Below are positions 22,979 to 35,912 of a DNA stretch of 64,000 nt, piece after piece. The notes beneath the pieces were generated by a model, which did not search any database, had not been told where the DNA came from, and worked only from the letters and a program-made list of their open reading frames with translations. The translations under genes and the position numbers were made by a program. How positions within the stretch are numbered: the stretch's first letter is position 1; each line of letters begins with the position of its first letter. Source of the stretch: Eleginops maclovinus (Eukaryota; Chordata; Actinopteri; Perciformes; Eleginopidae); the NCBI RefSeq assembly GCF_036324505.1, contig NC_086355.1:25726518-25790517 (forward strand), written 5' to 3'.

Positions 22979-25806
22979 CCTAGCAGCCACAGTGCAGTGA
23001 CATACTCACCTGGACGGGGACTGACCTTTTGACCCTTGGTTCTGAAGGCCCTTTATTCTGAAATCCTTGTTTTACAGGCTAAGTTTCCATTGGAAACTGC
23101 AGATAAAGGAGGATAAACGTGTTGCCAGAGGTCTTATTTTCTGCAATAATCCAAAATGTATTAAAAAAAAACCCATTGCTCTTTGTTGAGGGGGGTCCCT
23201 GCTAAGTTCCAGGACAACCTAAAAAAACAACATGTTACCACTTTGAAAATCCCCTGTAGGAAATCATGCCCTTGCCCTTGGTGACAACAAATACATTTTG
23301 AAGTATTGTTCTGAACTACAAATGAGGCGAGCTATAAACCGTTCTGAGGGCGTCAAGGTTCCTGTCACCTTGTGCAGTTTGAGCTGTCAGAGAAAGTGTT
23401 TTAAGTCTCAGATTTTCATTGACTTCATTTGATTTAAAGACACTAATTTAATAACAAGGAATGCATTATGATCCTTTCCCAAAGGCAGAACAAGTGTATT
23501 CCACTTATTTATTGAGTACATTATGTTCAAAAAGCTTTACTTCCACTTTTAAGATGCGGCACACATTGTGTGATGGTCATCCTGTAAAAAGCTCTGTGCA
23601 TAATACCTCTCAGTGTGCCATCACTCATGTTATGACACTGAAGCTGACGAAAAGAGAAACTGCACATTTATAAAAACGTTCGTGAATGCAGTGTTGCTCT
23701 CTGACCAAGAGTGCATTTCATTCTAATGAATAAACACAATAGAAATTAAAACTGGCCCAGTAGAACTTTGTAACCAGTCTGTTGGATCCTTTTTCTCCCA
23801 CAATACTGGACCATATTTGAATGACAGCTTCAGTAGCTGCCCGTTATGTCTTTTACTCTCATACCAGCGGGGTTTCACTTTAATTGTCTGCCTGGACATC
23901 TTAGCAGAATCTGTCCTGTTTGATGGTGTGAATCTTCTCATTGCGTAAATTTTGATGTAAATGGCATTCGGCAAATTTAAAGTTTGACGAAAGTATGGAT
24001 TTTAAAGATTTAAGTATGTCTTAAAGTGTACCTATCCAAGTTAGAATACAGCTGATTAGCATGGTAAATCACAAACAACCCTCCACAGCCACATTGTATC
24101 CAGTAATTAAAATCTCTTTATTAAATGATTGGAATGTTCACTATAGTTTATTAGAGGACTGATACAGACTAAAATCTCCTCCTCTTGAGACAGGTAAACC
24201 AGGACAAAGCATAACGTGACTTTCATACAGCAGTGTGGGGGGGGTGGTGAGGTGTATACACTATAAATGACTTTATGTTCATATGGCGTCAGGCTCAGCA
24301 TTGACGAGCACGGTCATAAGCATATTTCAGCCAGGTTTCCGTCCTATATGTGATATTATTCCGCACTGAACAGCACTGAAGGGACTAATCCATCTTTGGA
24401 ATTTGTGAAAGAATTCAAGCGTTTTTTACCGGCAAGTGCTGCAGACAGTGTTATTAGTTCTGAGAAGTGCCTCACTTCAGAGAGCCTTATCGCCATGCGC
24501 CATTTAGTGGCACATTTTTGGGCCTTTCTGTTTACCTCAGACTTATGATGCATTTCACTGCCGCAGTATTATCCTCAGGCTTGGTGTATTATTTGTTCAT
24601 GAAAAGGCAGCCTTTGGTTAAATCATCCTGTAAGATCCCATTAAGACCAAAGGACTATAACACCTAAAGTTAACCCTTTACAATCAGAAAAGTCATGCTT
24701 TGTTTGAAAGCTCCATGCAGTCTGGATGTGTTTACGTTGGACACAGAGTAATTCTGTCTCCCTGTCCCTGCTCTCCAGCCATGTTCTTGATTCCCCAATT
24801 CATTGCTATTTTCCGTCCAGCCAACAGAAGTCGTAGCCCCCAATTTACATCACTTTACCCCACCCATAATCTATCTAGACACCTGTTTCCACTCCTCATA
24901 AACTCTGCAGATATTTATGCTGCGTTCAAGTCAAAATCCAAGGTCGGAATTACCCAATCTCTAAACATCCAAGGCAAAGAAATATGCCTGACTCTGCAAA
25001 CGGATGTCCCAGTGGCAGTGAACACAGTGGACTGAGGCATGAGACATTAACGTTTTCACAATAAAAATCTTTCCGCAGAGAGGATGATGTCCTGGGGTCT
25101 TTTCAGTTTACCTGCTCCAGACAAGAGGAACTCCGACTTTGAGTGGCGTTCATTGTACTTCTTTGGATATCTAGCAGGTTGTCGGAATGTTCCAGTTCCT
25201 GAGTTATCAATTATTATTACACAGCTTAGTTGAATACTTGGTTCTGATTGGTCAATTTGGACTTTTCAGAGGGTGTTAGTACTGGATAACACTGTTAAGC
25301 AAAATCCTGACCGTTGCTAAGGAGGATCCAGGGAGAGAAAGAAAGAGTTTAAAGCGCAGGAGATATCACCAGAAGAAGACAGACAGGAAGTAAAAACTTT
25401 CTGTCTGTCTTCTGGCAGTGTTTAAGACTTGTTGAAAAAGAAACTTGAACAGTTACAGAGAACCTGTTCAGGGCTGCCGTTAATGTCATCTTACACATCA
25501 AACAGACTAGTTTTTTTTGTTAGCGGAGGCAATATAATCAATATCCAATAATAATGAGATTCAAGTTGTTAGTTTGTTTTGTATCTGGCCTTGTAATAGG
25601 CGGGACAATGTGCAGTGATGCGTCATTACTGAAAGAGACCACCCTTCAGGCTGATCAGCATCCCTCCTCTTCATGTCGGGCTCCGTGATCACATCTGTAC
25701 GGTGACCTTTTTTTCAATAATGACCGCCTCGTTGCACATTATCCCTTACCTGATCAGCTGTTTGTCATTGCTCCATCTCATGTTGGCATAGTTGCTATGT
25801 GCTATG
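22979..25806. other. Intergenic stretch without a recognisable gene
   Basis: No exon with splice and family support was found. A 20-bp-arm hairpin lies at about 25371-25418, with GAAGACAGACAGGAAGT mirrored by ACTTTCTGTCTGTCTTC. The surrounding 25230-25640 sequence, with TTCTGATTGGTCAAT, resembles a common fish dispersed repeat, from memory. A short G run lies near 24236-24245. Confidence 0.5.
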
Positions 25807-25964
25807 CAGTGTTGGGGTAGTTACTCAAAAAAAGGAATTAGTTACTTATTACTTCTGTAAATTGTAATGAGATTACTTTACTAGTTACTGCATTTGAAAG
25901 GTAACTTCACTACTTATTACTTTACTTTATCTAGTATTTTTTTAGACCTGGGCGATTCAATAGT

Positions 25965-26321
25965 CTACAGGGGAAACATGTCTTCTACAATGAACCCTGC
26001 AACCAGCCTGTTAATGTCTTTTTGTGTTACCTGCTTCTGCGCTCCAACACTTGAAAAAGGTTTTGCTTGTTTAAGCGGGGTCGGCTGCTGATCGACTCCT
26101 TCAGATGACGGGAGAGCAGGATCTTTCGCCACAAGTTTTGTATTGTCATGCAGGGATGACAAATGCTTGGACAGGTTGCTCATTGAGTTGGCAGCAGTTG
26201 AAACACACCTGTCGCCTGGGCATAGAGTGCATTTCACTTGAATATTTTTGTCCTTTCGAGCTACAAATTGAAAGTAATGAGAATATCGCCACTGGCCGAA
26301 ACCCCCTATCTCCATAGACAT
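25965..26321 (-). pseudogene. BED zinc-finger N-terminus of a hAT transposase, truncated
   Basis: The 118-residue frame contains YFQFVARKDKNIQVKCTLC ... SNLSKHLSSLHD, a BED-type finger (Cys pair, then a His pair), at about residues 15-60. VTQKDINRLVAGFIVEDMFP follows, the usual N-terminal hAT transposase segment. It stops there, before the RNase H-like core. BED fingers bind the transposon ends. It lies on the minus strand inside the hAT terminal repeats. Confidence 0.75.
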
Positions 26322-26479
26322 CTTATATCATAGACGGAGCATCAAACGCTACTGCCTACTGGCGCTGACGAGACGCCTGGCCGCCATCTTGGAATGGTGA
26401 TCCGCTCCACTGAGTGTAATTCGTTTGGCAGGAACAATGAACTGTCAAGCGCATTTAATTAGACATACATCACTGAATA

Positions 26480-26958
26480 CCACCGGATGTGGGAAACTGG
26501 TTTGAAGCGGCTCTCGTGGGTCTCCCTTCAGCTCACACCCAAGTTGGTTGCACATGCTGACATTGGAGGCATGCGTATCCATTGTTAGACATACCACCCG
26601 AATGCCCCGTGCATGCAGCTCCTCCAAAGCCTAATTGAGAAGGACCCTATGTGGTTCTTGAGAGAGAGACCTGGTCAGGAAGTATGCTATGGGAGCCATC
26701 CAATAACCTTGTAGGCCAACCACCATGAACACAAGAGCCTCAGAAGCAACATCAGTCTCACTGTTTCCATCTCCCATGTCTACAAAACCAGACATTGACT
26801 CGGTATTTGGATTACATTGCACATGTTTTTTTATGGACATGGCATCCAACATGAGTGAAACACATCCATATTTAGCCGGGTCACCCTGGCATCTTCTCTC
26901 CAGCATATCCAGCATCATCTTGTTCAGGCCAGGCTTGGCATCCACCGAACGCAGCCAC
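26480..26958 (-). pseudogene. P-element/THAP9-like transposase exon fragment
   Basis: On the minus strand a TATTTTTACAG acceptor opens a frame reading DAKPGLNKMMLDMLERR, SLMLDAMSIKKHV, ASEALVFMVVGLQGYWMAP and IRVVCLTMDTHASNVSM. This is the RNase H-like catalytic region of P-element-type transposases, related to vertebrate THAP9. One in-frame TAG (26631-26633) interrupts it; the frame continues to about 26480, where a possible GT donor lies. The THAP domain and the other exons are absent. It sits inside a hAT element, which is unusual. Confidence 0.72.
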
Positions 26959-27093
26959 CTGTAAAAATATCGCGTTCCTATAGTCTAGTAAAGTAGTGCA
27001 GTTATCGATATTTTTAGTATAATGCCTTACTTTACTTCGTTACACAAAAAAGTAATGTCGTTACTGTAATCCGTTAATTTACCCCCAACACTG

Positions 27094-28230
27094 ATGCTAT
27101 ATGTACCTTTGCTTCTCCCCAGTATTCTTCCTGAGGAAGTTGACAGCATGGTTAAGGTAGGCAGCACCTTAACAAAATGTCCTTCTGTTAGAGTTAAACT
27201 CCGATTGCAGGTCAGAGAAGTGACATCACTGCCAGTCTCTTGTATTCAAGTCGAACTTTTCCGCCCTACTATAAAAAAGCCAATTACTTCTTACATCAAC
27301 ATGTGAATAAGTTAGTGGCAGAATTGTTTTTGCATGGAAGTAATTTCATACAGGGCTTGATGGAATGGATGATGCTGGAGATATTCTATATTTTTCATAT
27401 TTATAAGACCAAAACAAAGAATTGTTTTCTGAAAAAACAATATAGCACCACACCAGCCTTAACATTTCAAGTTTTGTTGGTGGAAAACAGACGCTTGTGT
27501 CATTGTGCTTTATCTAGTAAGAGTTATACTGACTAATAGATTCATTGATGTTTACATTGTATTATCATATATTTTTAATATAGCTTACAACATCATTTAT
27601 ATTAACTTCATGTCACATTAGCATTATTATTATAATTACTAATGTCAGTTGTGTTTTTGGTGTACCATGTGCCAAGAAAGGACCTGTTATGGTTGAAAGT
27701 GTCATCCTGTACTTTAACAAGACCATAAAAGCATCTTTACCTTGGCTGGCTCATACCTCTTGATTCTTACACTAAATGTAAAACTTTCACTCTAAGAAGA
27801 AAAAGTAAAGTGGGTTTATGTTATGAGGATTCAAGCTTGATTATGGTTATGATGCAGCCCTGACAACCCTAACACTCTGATAGGGGACTTTGGAGGTGAA
27901 AACTATGAATCTCAATGTATAGTCTAAAATTTTTGGAAAACTATAAATACGGCAAATCAAGCTTCTGGGGTGATGTGACGATAACACAGATTTAGGACGG
28001 AAATGGAATGAGGTTCCTGATATGATATAAAGTGTGTATAGCAACAATAAAAGCACATCAGAGAGGCAGACCTCCGCCAACTCTACAACCTTCCACCAAG
28101 TTTCATCAAATCTGAACAATCCTGCTTACAATCAACAACCCACACCCAGGCTGCTTGGTGGGGGTTATACTGATTTGGAAAAAACATATTGGAGGTCCCT
28201 CAGTACCAGCATCGCTGTCAAAACAGTCAC
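27094..28230. other. Intergenic stretch upstream of LYPD1
   Basis: No gene found. About 28068-28140 (GGCAGACCTCCGCCAAC and CCACCAAGTTTCATCAAA) resembles part of a common fish dispersed repeat, from memory. The rest is AT-rich. Confidence 0.45.
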
Positions 28231-28413
28231 TTTTATATCACGTGGTACACATTATCGTCGTGTACGCGCGTCGGGGGCGTAGAGAGGTGCAACCTGGCAG
28301 GAGGTGGAGGAGGATGATGCCCGGATCAGGCTGCCCGCCGCTCCGTCTCTGCGCCTCAGACCCGGCGCACACTCGCCTCTCATGGTCCTGCTCCCGGGGA
28401 CACTAAGCGCACC
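28231..28413 (+). promoter_or_regulatory. Likely LYPD1 promoter and 5' UTR
   Basis: Just upstream of the LYPD1 start, the sequence changes from AT-rich to CpG-rich (28253-28413, with TACGCGCGTCGGGGGCG). A TATA-like TTTATATC lies at about 28232, and a palindromic E-box CACGTG at 28239-28244. The transcription start is inferred to be near 28260-28290; no direct evidence fixes it. Confidence 0.5.
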
Positions 28414-28462
28414 ATGCGGCTGTTCATCGTATCCACTCTGCTGCTGCTCTCCTTCAGCTCAG
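28414..28462 (+). CDS. lypd1: LYPD1 exon 1: start codon and signal peptide
   Basis: ATG at 28414 in context CACCATGC opens MRLFIVSTLLLLSFSSG, a hydrophobic secretory signal peptide that continues into exon 2 (cleavage probably after Gly-Leu-Ala). The exon ends TCAG|GTATGG in phase 1. LYPD1 (Lynx2) is a small GPI-anchored Ly6/three-finger protein on neurons that dampens nicotinic acetylcholine receptors in mammals. The three exons here give 139 residues, close to the 141 of human LYPD1, with no frameshift or internal stop. Confidence 0.9.
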
Positions 28463-29292
28463 GTATGGAACAATGGCTTCACTTTCTCAACACGTCACAG
28501 GATTAAACGCATAGAATATTTTTAGGGAATCGTTTGAAATCAAAACTTCATAACCTGATTTAGGAGCGATACGCGCTCATTAAACGTTTTCTTTCTGTCA
28601 AGTTGAGCATGTTGGCTCATCTATATTGTAGTGGGAAGCTTGTATATTGAAGTATTGATTTTTACACATTTACTTTTGACAACAATAAGAGATATCCTCT
28701 GTAATCTCGCTGTGGTGCGCGCCGCTGTGCATCTTAAAGGATGCAGGATGAAGTTTTGTTTTTTTTAACTGCCGAACAACAACTTGGATACCAACTGAAC
28801 TCCACTCCACAGATATCATTGTGTCAGAGAGAGAGGAGCTGTATTCTGTGTCCACAGTAAAGTAACAATTCAACCATTTTAAAACGCTCAATTAGAAATA
28901 GATTTTTAACAGTATTATATTATGTAATGTGGAGAGGATGTGTACAAAAATATTAAAATCTTCTTTCTATGATAATTTTTTATTGGGGTGGGGGGTAGAG
29001 ATAATGGAATATCAAGCATGAAAGCAAGACGTGATAAAAAAAAAAAAGTAATGCTCCGCCAGCAACTCAGACGCAGCTGAATAATTGAGCTGCAAGTCTG
29101 TCACATCAATTTGGTATGGTCAGAGTGCAAGCAACCATAAGTGTGAATATTCACCAAATGAAACTGCATTTCACTGAGAGATGAAACTCTTTATTCATGA
29201 TGCAAGGGAAAACCGATGGAGTATAGAAATGAATGTGTGATGGGGAGGCTAATTTACCTGCTGAAAAGGACATCATGAAAATAGATATTATT

Positions 29293-29371
<79 letters not shown>

Positions 29372-29375
29372 GCAG
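28463..29375 (+). other. LYPD1 intron 1
   Basis: A 913-bp intron with GTATGG at the start and CGCAG at the end. It contains A and T runs (28757-28765, 29037-29047) and ends in a long GT microsatellite. Confidence 0.85.
29295..29370 (+). repeat. (GT)38 microsatellite
   Basis: 76 uninterrupted bases of GT ending five bases before the first base of LYPD1 exon 2. Read in frame, it produces a spurious Cys-Val run upstream of the exon; that is not coding. Confidence 0.97.
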
Positions 29376-29507
29376 GGCTGGCTCTGCAGATCCAGTGCTA
29401 CCAGTGTGAGGAGATGACCCATGACTGCTCCACGCCCGAGTTCATCGTCAACTGCACCGTCAACGTGCAGGACATGTGCCAGAAGGAGGTTCTGGTGATG
29501 GGCGATG
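29376..29507 (+). CDS. lypd1: LYPD1 exon 2: first half of the three-finger domain
   Basis: CGCAG|GG acceptor (phase 1) and GATG|GTAAAG donor (phase 1). It encodes LALQIQCYQCEE, then PEFIVNCTVNVQDMCQKEV, nearly the same as vertebrate LYPD1. It supplies five of the domain's cysteines and one N-glycosylation sequon (Asn-Cys-Thr). Family and paralogue identity are clear from this exon. Confidence 0.95.
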
Positions 29508-32500
29508 GTAAAGCTTGTTCCTCCTATCTGCCTTCATGTGTGTTTTCATCTCGGCCTGTTTTCCTGTCAGGATATCTCAGCACAGAACAGACTCCAGTAA
29601 ATCTGGACGGATTGGCCTCAATTAAAGAAAAGGGGATTAGGTTATGGTAGTGATCTGACATTTCAACCTTGCAGAAACTTGATTCAGAATCTGAATCTTT
29701 GTTTATGTTTGTCATGAAATCACTTAAACATAAGGCTTTGTTGAACTTTACAAAATGCCATGCAGTTGTTGGTGATCAGGTTGGTTTGCTTGTGTTGTGC
29801 AGACACAGCCTCAGGGTGTGCACGTCACGCTAAGACTCTTACACTTTCTGAATCAATAGAATCATGTTCGGAAAAAAACAGTTTTGAAAAGACGGTGAGC
29901 AAACAGTTTGCATTGCCAGAGTGTTTGAAGTACCCTGTCACACAGAGAGGAAAGCTCTCCAGCATATTGAACCAGAAGCCAGGCGCTGTGAGCAGAGATC
30001 ACACTGATCTGAGGTCAGCAGGGACAGACCATCAGTATCATTATAGGATGAAAGTCTCAGCTGCAGGTCAGTTTATGATATAGCAGTCATGGATAAAAAT
30101 TGTTCTATTCCCATCTGAGGAGAAAAGCCATCAGTTCATGCTGTGCATGCAAGGGCAGGTGTGTGTTCTTTGTGTGTGTGCAGAGTGTCCAGAAAACTCA
30201 AATCCTGCTGATCTGACAGAGCCCCACTGATACCAGCCAATAGACCAGCATCAATGCACTCTCCAATAATCAATATAATATTATACAATAATCATCAGGA
30301 ACAGTGTCACTATTACCAGACAGCCACCACAGCGGGGCGTCAGCTTAGGTCTTAGGCTGTTTTTTAATTGAATTCTGGCATTTTAGTAACATGAGTGAAT
30401 AATAAAGTTCTATTTTATCTATCTTAATCCATGGGCTTTCTTTAACAGGTTGGCTCCTGCATGTTTAGCCAAAAATATACAGGAATCTGCACTTGATGTT
30501 CATCTCATCACAATGTTTAATGTGAAATTATTCCATCCATTTCAGCTATTTCAACTCATTTTCATCTTCTCCCTGAATCCATGTGGACCAGTCAAAGCAA
30601 CCCTGACTTTATCATTTTTAAGTATGCAGGTGATAGTTTGTTTATTTGATAAAGACGGCAGAAGGCAGAAAAAGGCCAGGGAGTCACTTGCGCCTCTCGA
30701 TAAATACATGGTATACAGATACAGTTTTATTACATATTTATAAGAGAATATGACCTTCTGATCACCAAAGTCAGTGGGATTCATCCTCTTGGCACCATGA
30801 AAGAATAACAGTTTGATATTCGATAATGAGTTCACTCGTCATAAACACATGTTCTATTGTTGCTGTATTAATGCTGTATTTTTAGTATTGATGATACTTT
30901 CAATCTGAAGGTCTACTTAATTTGTTCCACCCAGCGTGAATCAGAGGTAATGTTTCCCTTCTCTCTACTGCTGATGAACAAAAGCAGTAAGATCCTGTCT
31001 TTGGTAATGTGCTTCCCAATCCGAAGGGAAGGGACATGGCTAAAGAGTGGACAGTTCTTTAATAAGAAAAATGTGCGCATGAATGCTCACGTACGTCCCA
31101 GCCTTTATCTCACGGTGTTATCATTACTGCTGCTCTGCATGAAAAGAATGGCTTAGAAATTCAACTGAACCCACCTTATCGCTATTTGAATGCTATAGAT
31201 ATATTTATAACTGCACAGTCACCTCTTTGCAGTGTGCTTAAGTGATAAGAACAAAAGCGTGTAAGGCTGTTTGTATACTTGCCCTGTGATTGCCTCTATG
31301 AGTCTGGCTGGCAGAGATCGAAGGGATGGCTTTGGAGTGTAAATCCGTCTTACCCCCATGAGGACACATACACATTCATTCAGATAAGGGCTGTTTTTCA
31401 GCTGGGCAGCAAGAGACAAGCCGATCTTCCGGTACTACCATCATCATTCTCCTCTCCATCATTACGTCTTAAAATGATAGAGCATGCTTTCCCCTTGCTC
31501 GGGATTGTTCCTTTCCAACTGTCTTTAAAGGACGCATGATTGGGCGCCATTTTTTCTAGAACCTTTCAAAGGTTTGGTGATTACACTTTTGTAATCACAC
31601 AAACATGGTTAGAGTTACCTTTTAATGGATGTTGTAATGAGAGAGAGCTCGTAGATTTGACACACTGTACAGTTCCTTTCAGCTTCAAGAACCGCGCTGT
31701 TCAGGTCATTGTTCAGTCCTTTTTACTATTGTACTGTTTGCTTCAGTCCTGAACCACTTCAGGCAGCTGTTTTCATAAAAATAATGCAGAGGCCCCACTA
31801 ACATGTTAATAATAACAAACAGCGACGTAATGTTACCGGTATCAAACATTATTTAGCCCACTTAAACGGAGCATGAGTTTAATTTTCGGCTATCTTCTTA
31901 ATTTTCAGCATGTACTGCCAGAGAGATAGACATCTGCCAAAGAGTTGGATAAAGCTGTCGTGGCTTTAGTGATTCTGACGGTGATTGATACATATTGGAT
32001 TGGCCATGAGCCTTCACTGCTATTATAAGTTGTTAGGAGCCTTAAAGGCCGACACAATGGTTATGCTATGCCACACTCCCCTTCACTGGAGGTATGTAAG
32101 AAATACAATGAAAACCAGACACACAGTTACTTTATTTAACAAATTCCTTGATCCTAGGCTACACTACTTCTTTCAGGATCAATGATGGCTGATATTTACA
32201 TGACCTTAATAAGGAATAACCCCCGTCTCCTAAATAATGCTTTCATCTAAATATTTAATGTCATACAGATACATTCACATCACTGCAATGGGCCTTAATC
32301 TCCCTGGTTTTACACAGTAAATCAGAAAGATCCACACAATGTCCACAGACAGCACACTACGTAAAGCAGAGAAGTCAGGAGAGTCGGCGTAATAATTCCA
32401 CATGGATAACTATGACAGCGCGTCTGAACTATCTGAACATTAGTGGTTGTCGTGTCACACTGTGGAAAGTTGTTCAGGTAATGCTGATGAAGCAATTGTT

Positions 32501-32701
32501 ATAAAACAATGTCTTTACATCTGGTTTGTTTTGAAGACAGGAATAAGTGAACGGCTCCGTCTTTAAGTAAGTTGTTTGGGCACTGTGCTGTGTTTCTGTG
32601 TTTAGATGCCCCTGGTTTAATCTCTCAAAAGGATCAAAAAGGGAAAGTGAAATGATTGGATTGCTTGCACGATGAAGTCTACCAGAAAAAGTATCCAGTA
32701 C

Positions 32702-32850
32702 AGGGTTTCCCACACATAGACTTTACTTGGGCGGGACGCCCAGGTATATTAACGGCCGCCAAAGAATATTTCGTGACCCATTACGGTTTTTTTGGGGGGG
32801 GGGGTTTTATCCGTCCGCGAGCACGACGCCATCCGCGATCGATTAACTAG
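32702..32850. mobile_element. Possible hAT-type element end
   Basis: CAGGGTTTCCCACACATAGA followed by a CpG-rich stretch and a G run resembles the terminal repeat of a fish hAT family, from memory. No matching right end or target duplication was found, so this is either one end only or chance. Confidence 0.35.
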
Positions 32851-33165
32851 TGGACAATGATCTCCTCGCTCTACGCCTCCTGTAGGCCTACCTGTTCGCT
32901 CTGCTATCGTGTGTAGCGTCTGCTAACAAGCGACAAAACATGCGCTGACATCAAGGAGGAAATGTATGAGGGCGGGACGGAAAGGGAGTGTTTCAACCTT
33001 CTAACTCGTGAGGTTTGAGGTCCATGTTTCTGAAACCTCCTCTGGGTTTGTCCATGGATGAGTGGCTTCACGGCCTCAGGCTGCTGTCCCAAGCTTTCAG
33101 ACGTTTAAATATGCCAGCAGCTGACTGGTGCACAGTCACTTGACATTATGTAACAGGTCTTTATT

Positions 33166-33398
33166 AGGGTGACCAGATTTGAGGTGGCGAAAAAGAGGAC
33201 ACTTGCGATTTTTGGGGGGGAAGTCTAAGTACAGTAGACTTCTGTGCAAAGCGCCATTCAATTTAAGTACACGCTTAATGGTCCCATGAAAAACTGTGAA
33301 AACCGGACGTTTTCATGAATTTATAAAACCCCCCGGACGCTCCGGACAGGACATAAAAAGAGGACATGTCCGGGCAAAAGAGGACGTCTGGTCACCCT
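33166..33398. mobile_element. MITE with AGGGTGACCAG terminal inverted repeats
   Basis: AGGGTGACCAG at the left is mirrored exactly by CTGGTCACCCT at the right. Inside, AAAGAGGACA and its relatives recur near both ends. It is 233 bp and non-coding. The flanks share TA but no longer duplication is certain. Confidence 0.75.
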
Positions 33399-35912
33399 AT
33401 CTTTATCCCAGCTGGTTTGAGACAGTTTGTGCGGGTCACGCTGCCTTCATGTTAAACAGAGAGCAGAGAGCGGGATGGAGACGTGTCCTCCTGAACCATG
33501 GCTTATCTAAATTAGCTTCTGCAATTCACAAAAGTTAATTTACTGTATCAGGAAAAGGGACATGAGAATGTGGTTGGTCACAGTAGTTTACAGTGATTTG
33601 CTTTAAGGAAGGGACTGCTGAAGTGTGTTTGTGATTGGGCTGGGTTTATGTAAAGGAGGGGGTCCGTACTCAGGGTTCACTAGATTGTTTTGGGTTTCCA
33701 TTATCATAGCGTTCTTTACTAAATTATGTCATCAGTTCAGTGTACTGACCACACCCAGCTTAACATACTTTTGGTTTGACATGATGTTCAGTTAATGTTG
33801 TACCCAAAAATTCAAAGCGTCAACATTTTTTACTTCGACATTACATTTTTGGTGTGTGTCCCTTCAGTCTGTGTAAACCTGGTCTGAACAGTTGTGGATC
33901 AAATAAGGCTACACTAATATCATGAGTATTATCCATTAGTCAAATCCGATTTTAGTTCAGGATTGTTCTGATCACTTTATTAAACAGGTTTGGCTGGTGG
34001 ATGACAAACCAATGTTCCAAGTTATTCATTTGAATTAAGTTATTAATAACTTATAGAACATTGGCTTCTCCTTCTGTCACACATTCATCTGTATTGAGTT
34101 AGTTAAATTAACTTGAGAAAGTAGATTTTTAATAAAATAGACTGTTCCATTTAACCTGATTATTGACTTTATTTTAAAAATGAGGACTAACCTTAAGATT
34201 TTCTTTTGTTGTGATAATATCCTAAAATATGGTAACGGTCTAAAATGTTTTTTTTTGGCAAGGAACCTGAATTAACCAAGTTGTTAGAGAGGATTTCACA
34301 GCAATATAACATGGATTTTAGAAAGGAATACTTTTTTGTTTTATTTCCTAACATAAACGGTATGCAAACCAAATGAAAGGACACACAATATATAGCTTTG
34401 GTGGGGGTATCACAATTGTGCTGAGGATTTAGAATTTCACTGGCATTTATATGAACTGCACAATGGGTGGTACTGTTTAAACCCAGTATGAGTACATTGC
34501 TTTAAAATAACTTTGTGAACATACTTTTTGTTATTTAAGGTAACCTCAAATAAGGGCCCGTGAAACCAGAATTCAGTCCAGTATTTTTAAGATGTGTTTA
34601 AATGTCTTCAATGCCTTACATGATTCGAAACCTTTTAAGAATTCCTCCGCTTCCTCTTATTAGCCCTTTTGGGTTTGTGTAACATAATTGTGCTGCTGTC
34701 CAGACTGTCTTGTAACAGAGCTATCATCCTGGTTACACCAAGGTAACACAGGAAAATCCAATTGAAAAGTCTCAGTGCCAAGAACCTTCATTTCTTGACA
34801 GACTCCAGGCTTTTATCACTAAACCTACCAGCTATTAATTTTACTGTACTCAACTGACCATTTATCAGGGGGGCATCTTTGTGTCGGCTCATATAACATC
34901 TGCCTTCTAATTTTACTGTTAAGTCACGTTTGATTTAGATGGATGATAAAGCCCACAGAGCAGATCATACATGTCTCACATGTTTGTGTCAAGAGCAGCT
35001 TGTTTCACACAGATGCTTTATCAAAGCAAGAAACACATGGACTTTTCCTTTTCAATCATAATATTGCTAACTATACGAAACTTTTAGGAGCCAAATGTTT
35101 GCCTGCGTCTTTTCTCTAAAACAAAAGAGCACAGCAGGATCAGAAATTATTCAATTTTTTTGAAAAATTCTCATTAAGCTGAGCAATCAAAGGTCCTCCT
35201 GACTCTCGGACTTATTGGATTGCTCTCTTCCCTGATCAGCCGACCGTGCTGATTCTCATTAGACTAAAGTTCCCTCAGTGCTCAAAAGCTGATAAGAAAT
35301 CTCACCCTTTCCATAAACTAACTCAACAGCATTATTTAGATTGAAGTGCTGAATCTTAGAATTCCCACTCCCAAATGTAATGATTTTAAAAAATATATAA
35401 CTAATAGATTATAGACGTTATAGATTAGATGCAGACTTTGACTTTTTGTTTTCAATGTTTTTATTAATTACGATGTCACAAAAACCTGAATAAACCCCCC
35501 AAAAATAATATCATAATTCTCACACTTTTAGCCTTTTATGTTTGAGCAATAATACATCTTTTGGTATTAACGTATCTTTTTGACATTTTGTTTAAATTAC
35601 AAGATTTAAGACATAAAACTGAATCCATGCCAATGAAGACACATTTTTATAAAAAATCAAACTTCTTATTATAGTTTATGTTATGTTGTAAGTCAGTTTA
35701 TTGGAATGGAATAAAAGCTGTGATGTTATTTACACTTTTCTCAACAGTAACAAGTAATAACTCATAATTCACTTTTTGGTTTAAAATATCATTGAAAGTT
35801 CAAAACCTATAAACAAGTAAGAGAGTTATGGCATAAGACGTAAAAAGCTTAAAAAGCACCAGAAATGCACAATCTGCATTGGTCAGTCCCGATCAGCTCG
35901 GATGGTTTAGTG

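Larger units (their letters stand above)
25807..27093 (-). mobile_element. hAT-type DNA transposon, decayed and composite
   Basis: Terminal inverted repeats CAGTGTTGGGG (left) and CCCCAACACTG (right) are typical hAT ends. The flanking 8-mers GTGCTATG and ATGCTATA agree at 6 of 8 positions in register, a worn hAT target duplication. On the minus strand the element holds the start of a BED-finger transposase and, between that and the right end, an exon related to P-element transposases. The hAT catalytic core is missing, so it is not autonomous. Confidence 0.8.

Noticed and set aside
15037..22983. 5-bp target duplication for the Ty3/Gypsy element
   Set aside because: Flanking bases GCCAA and CCTAG do not match and no shift of the LTR ends restores a duplication.
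29291..29375. Open frame beginning in the GT repeat and running into LYPD1 exon 2
   Set aside because: The Cys-Val run is the microsatellite read in frame; the true start is in exon 1 at 28414.
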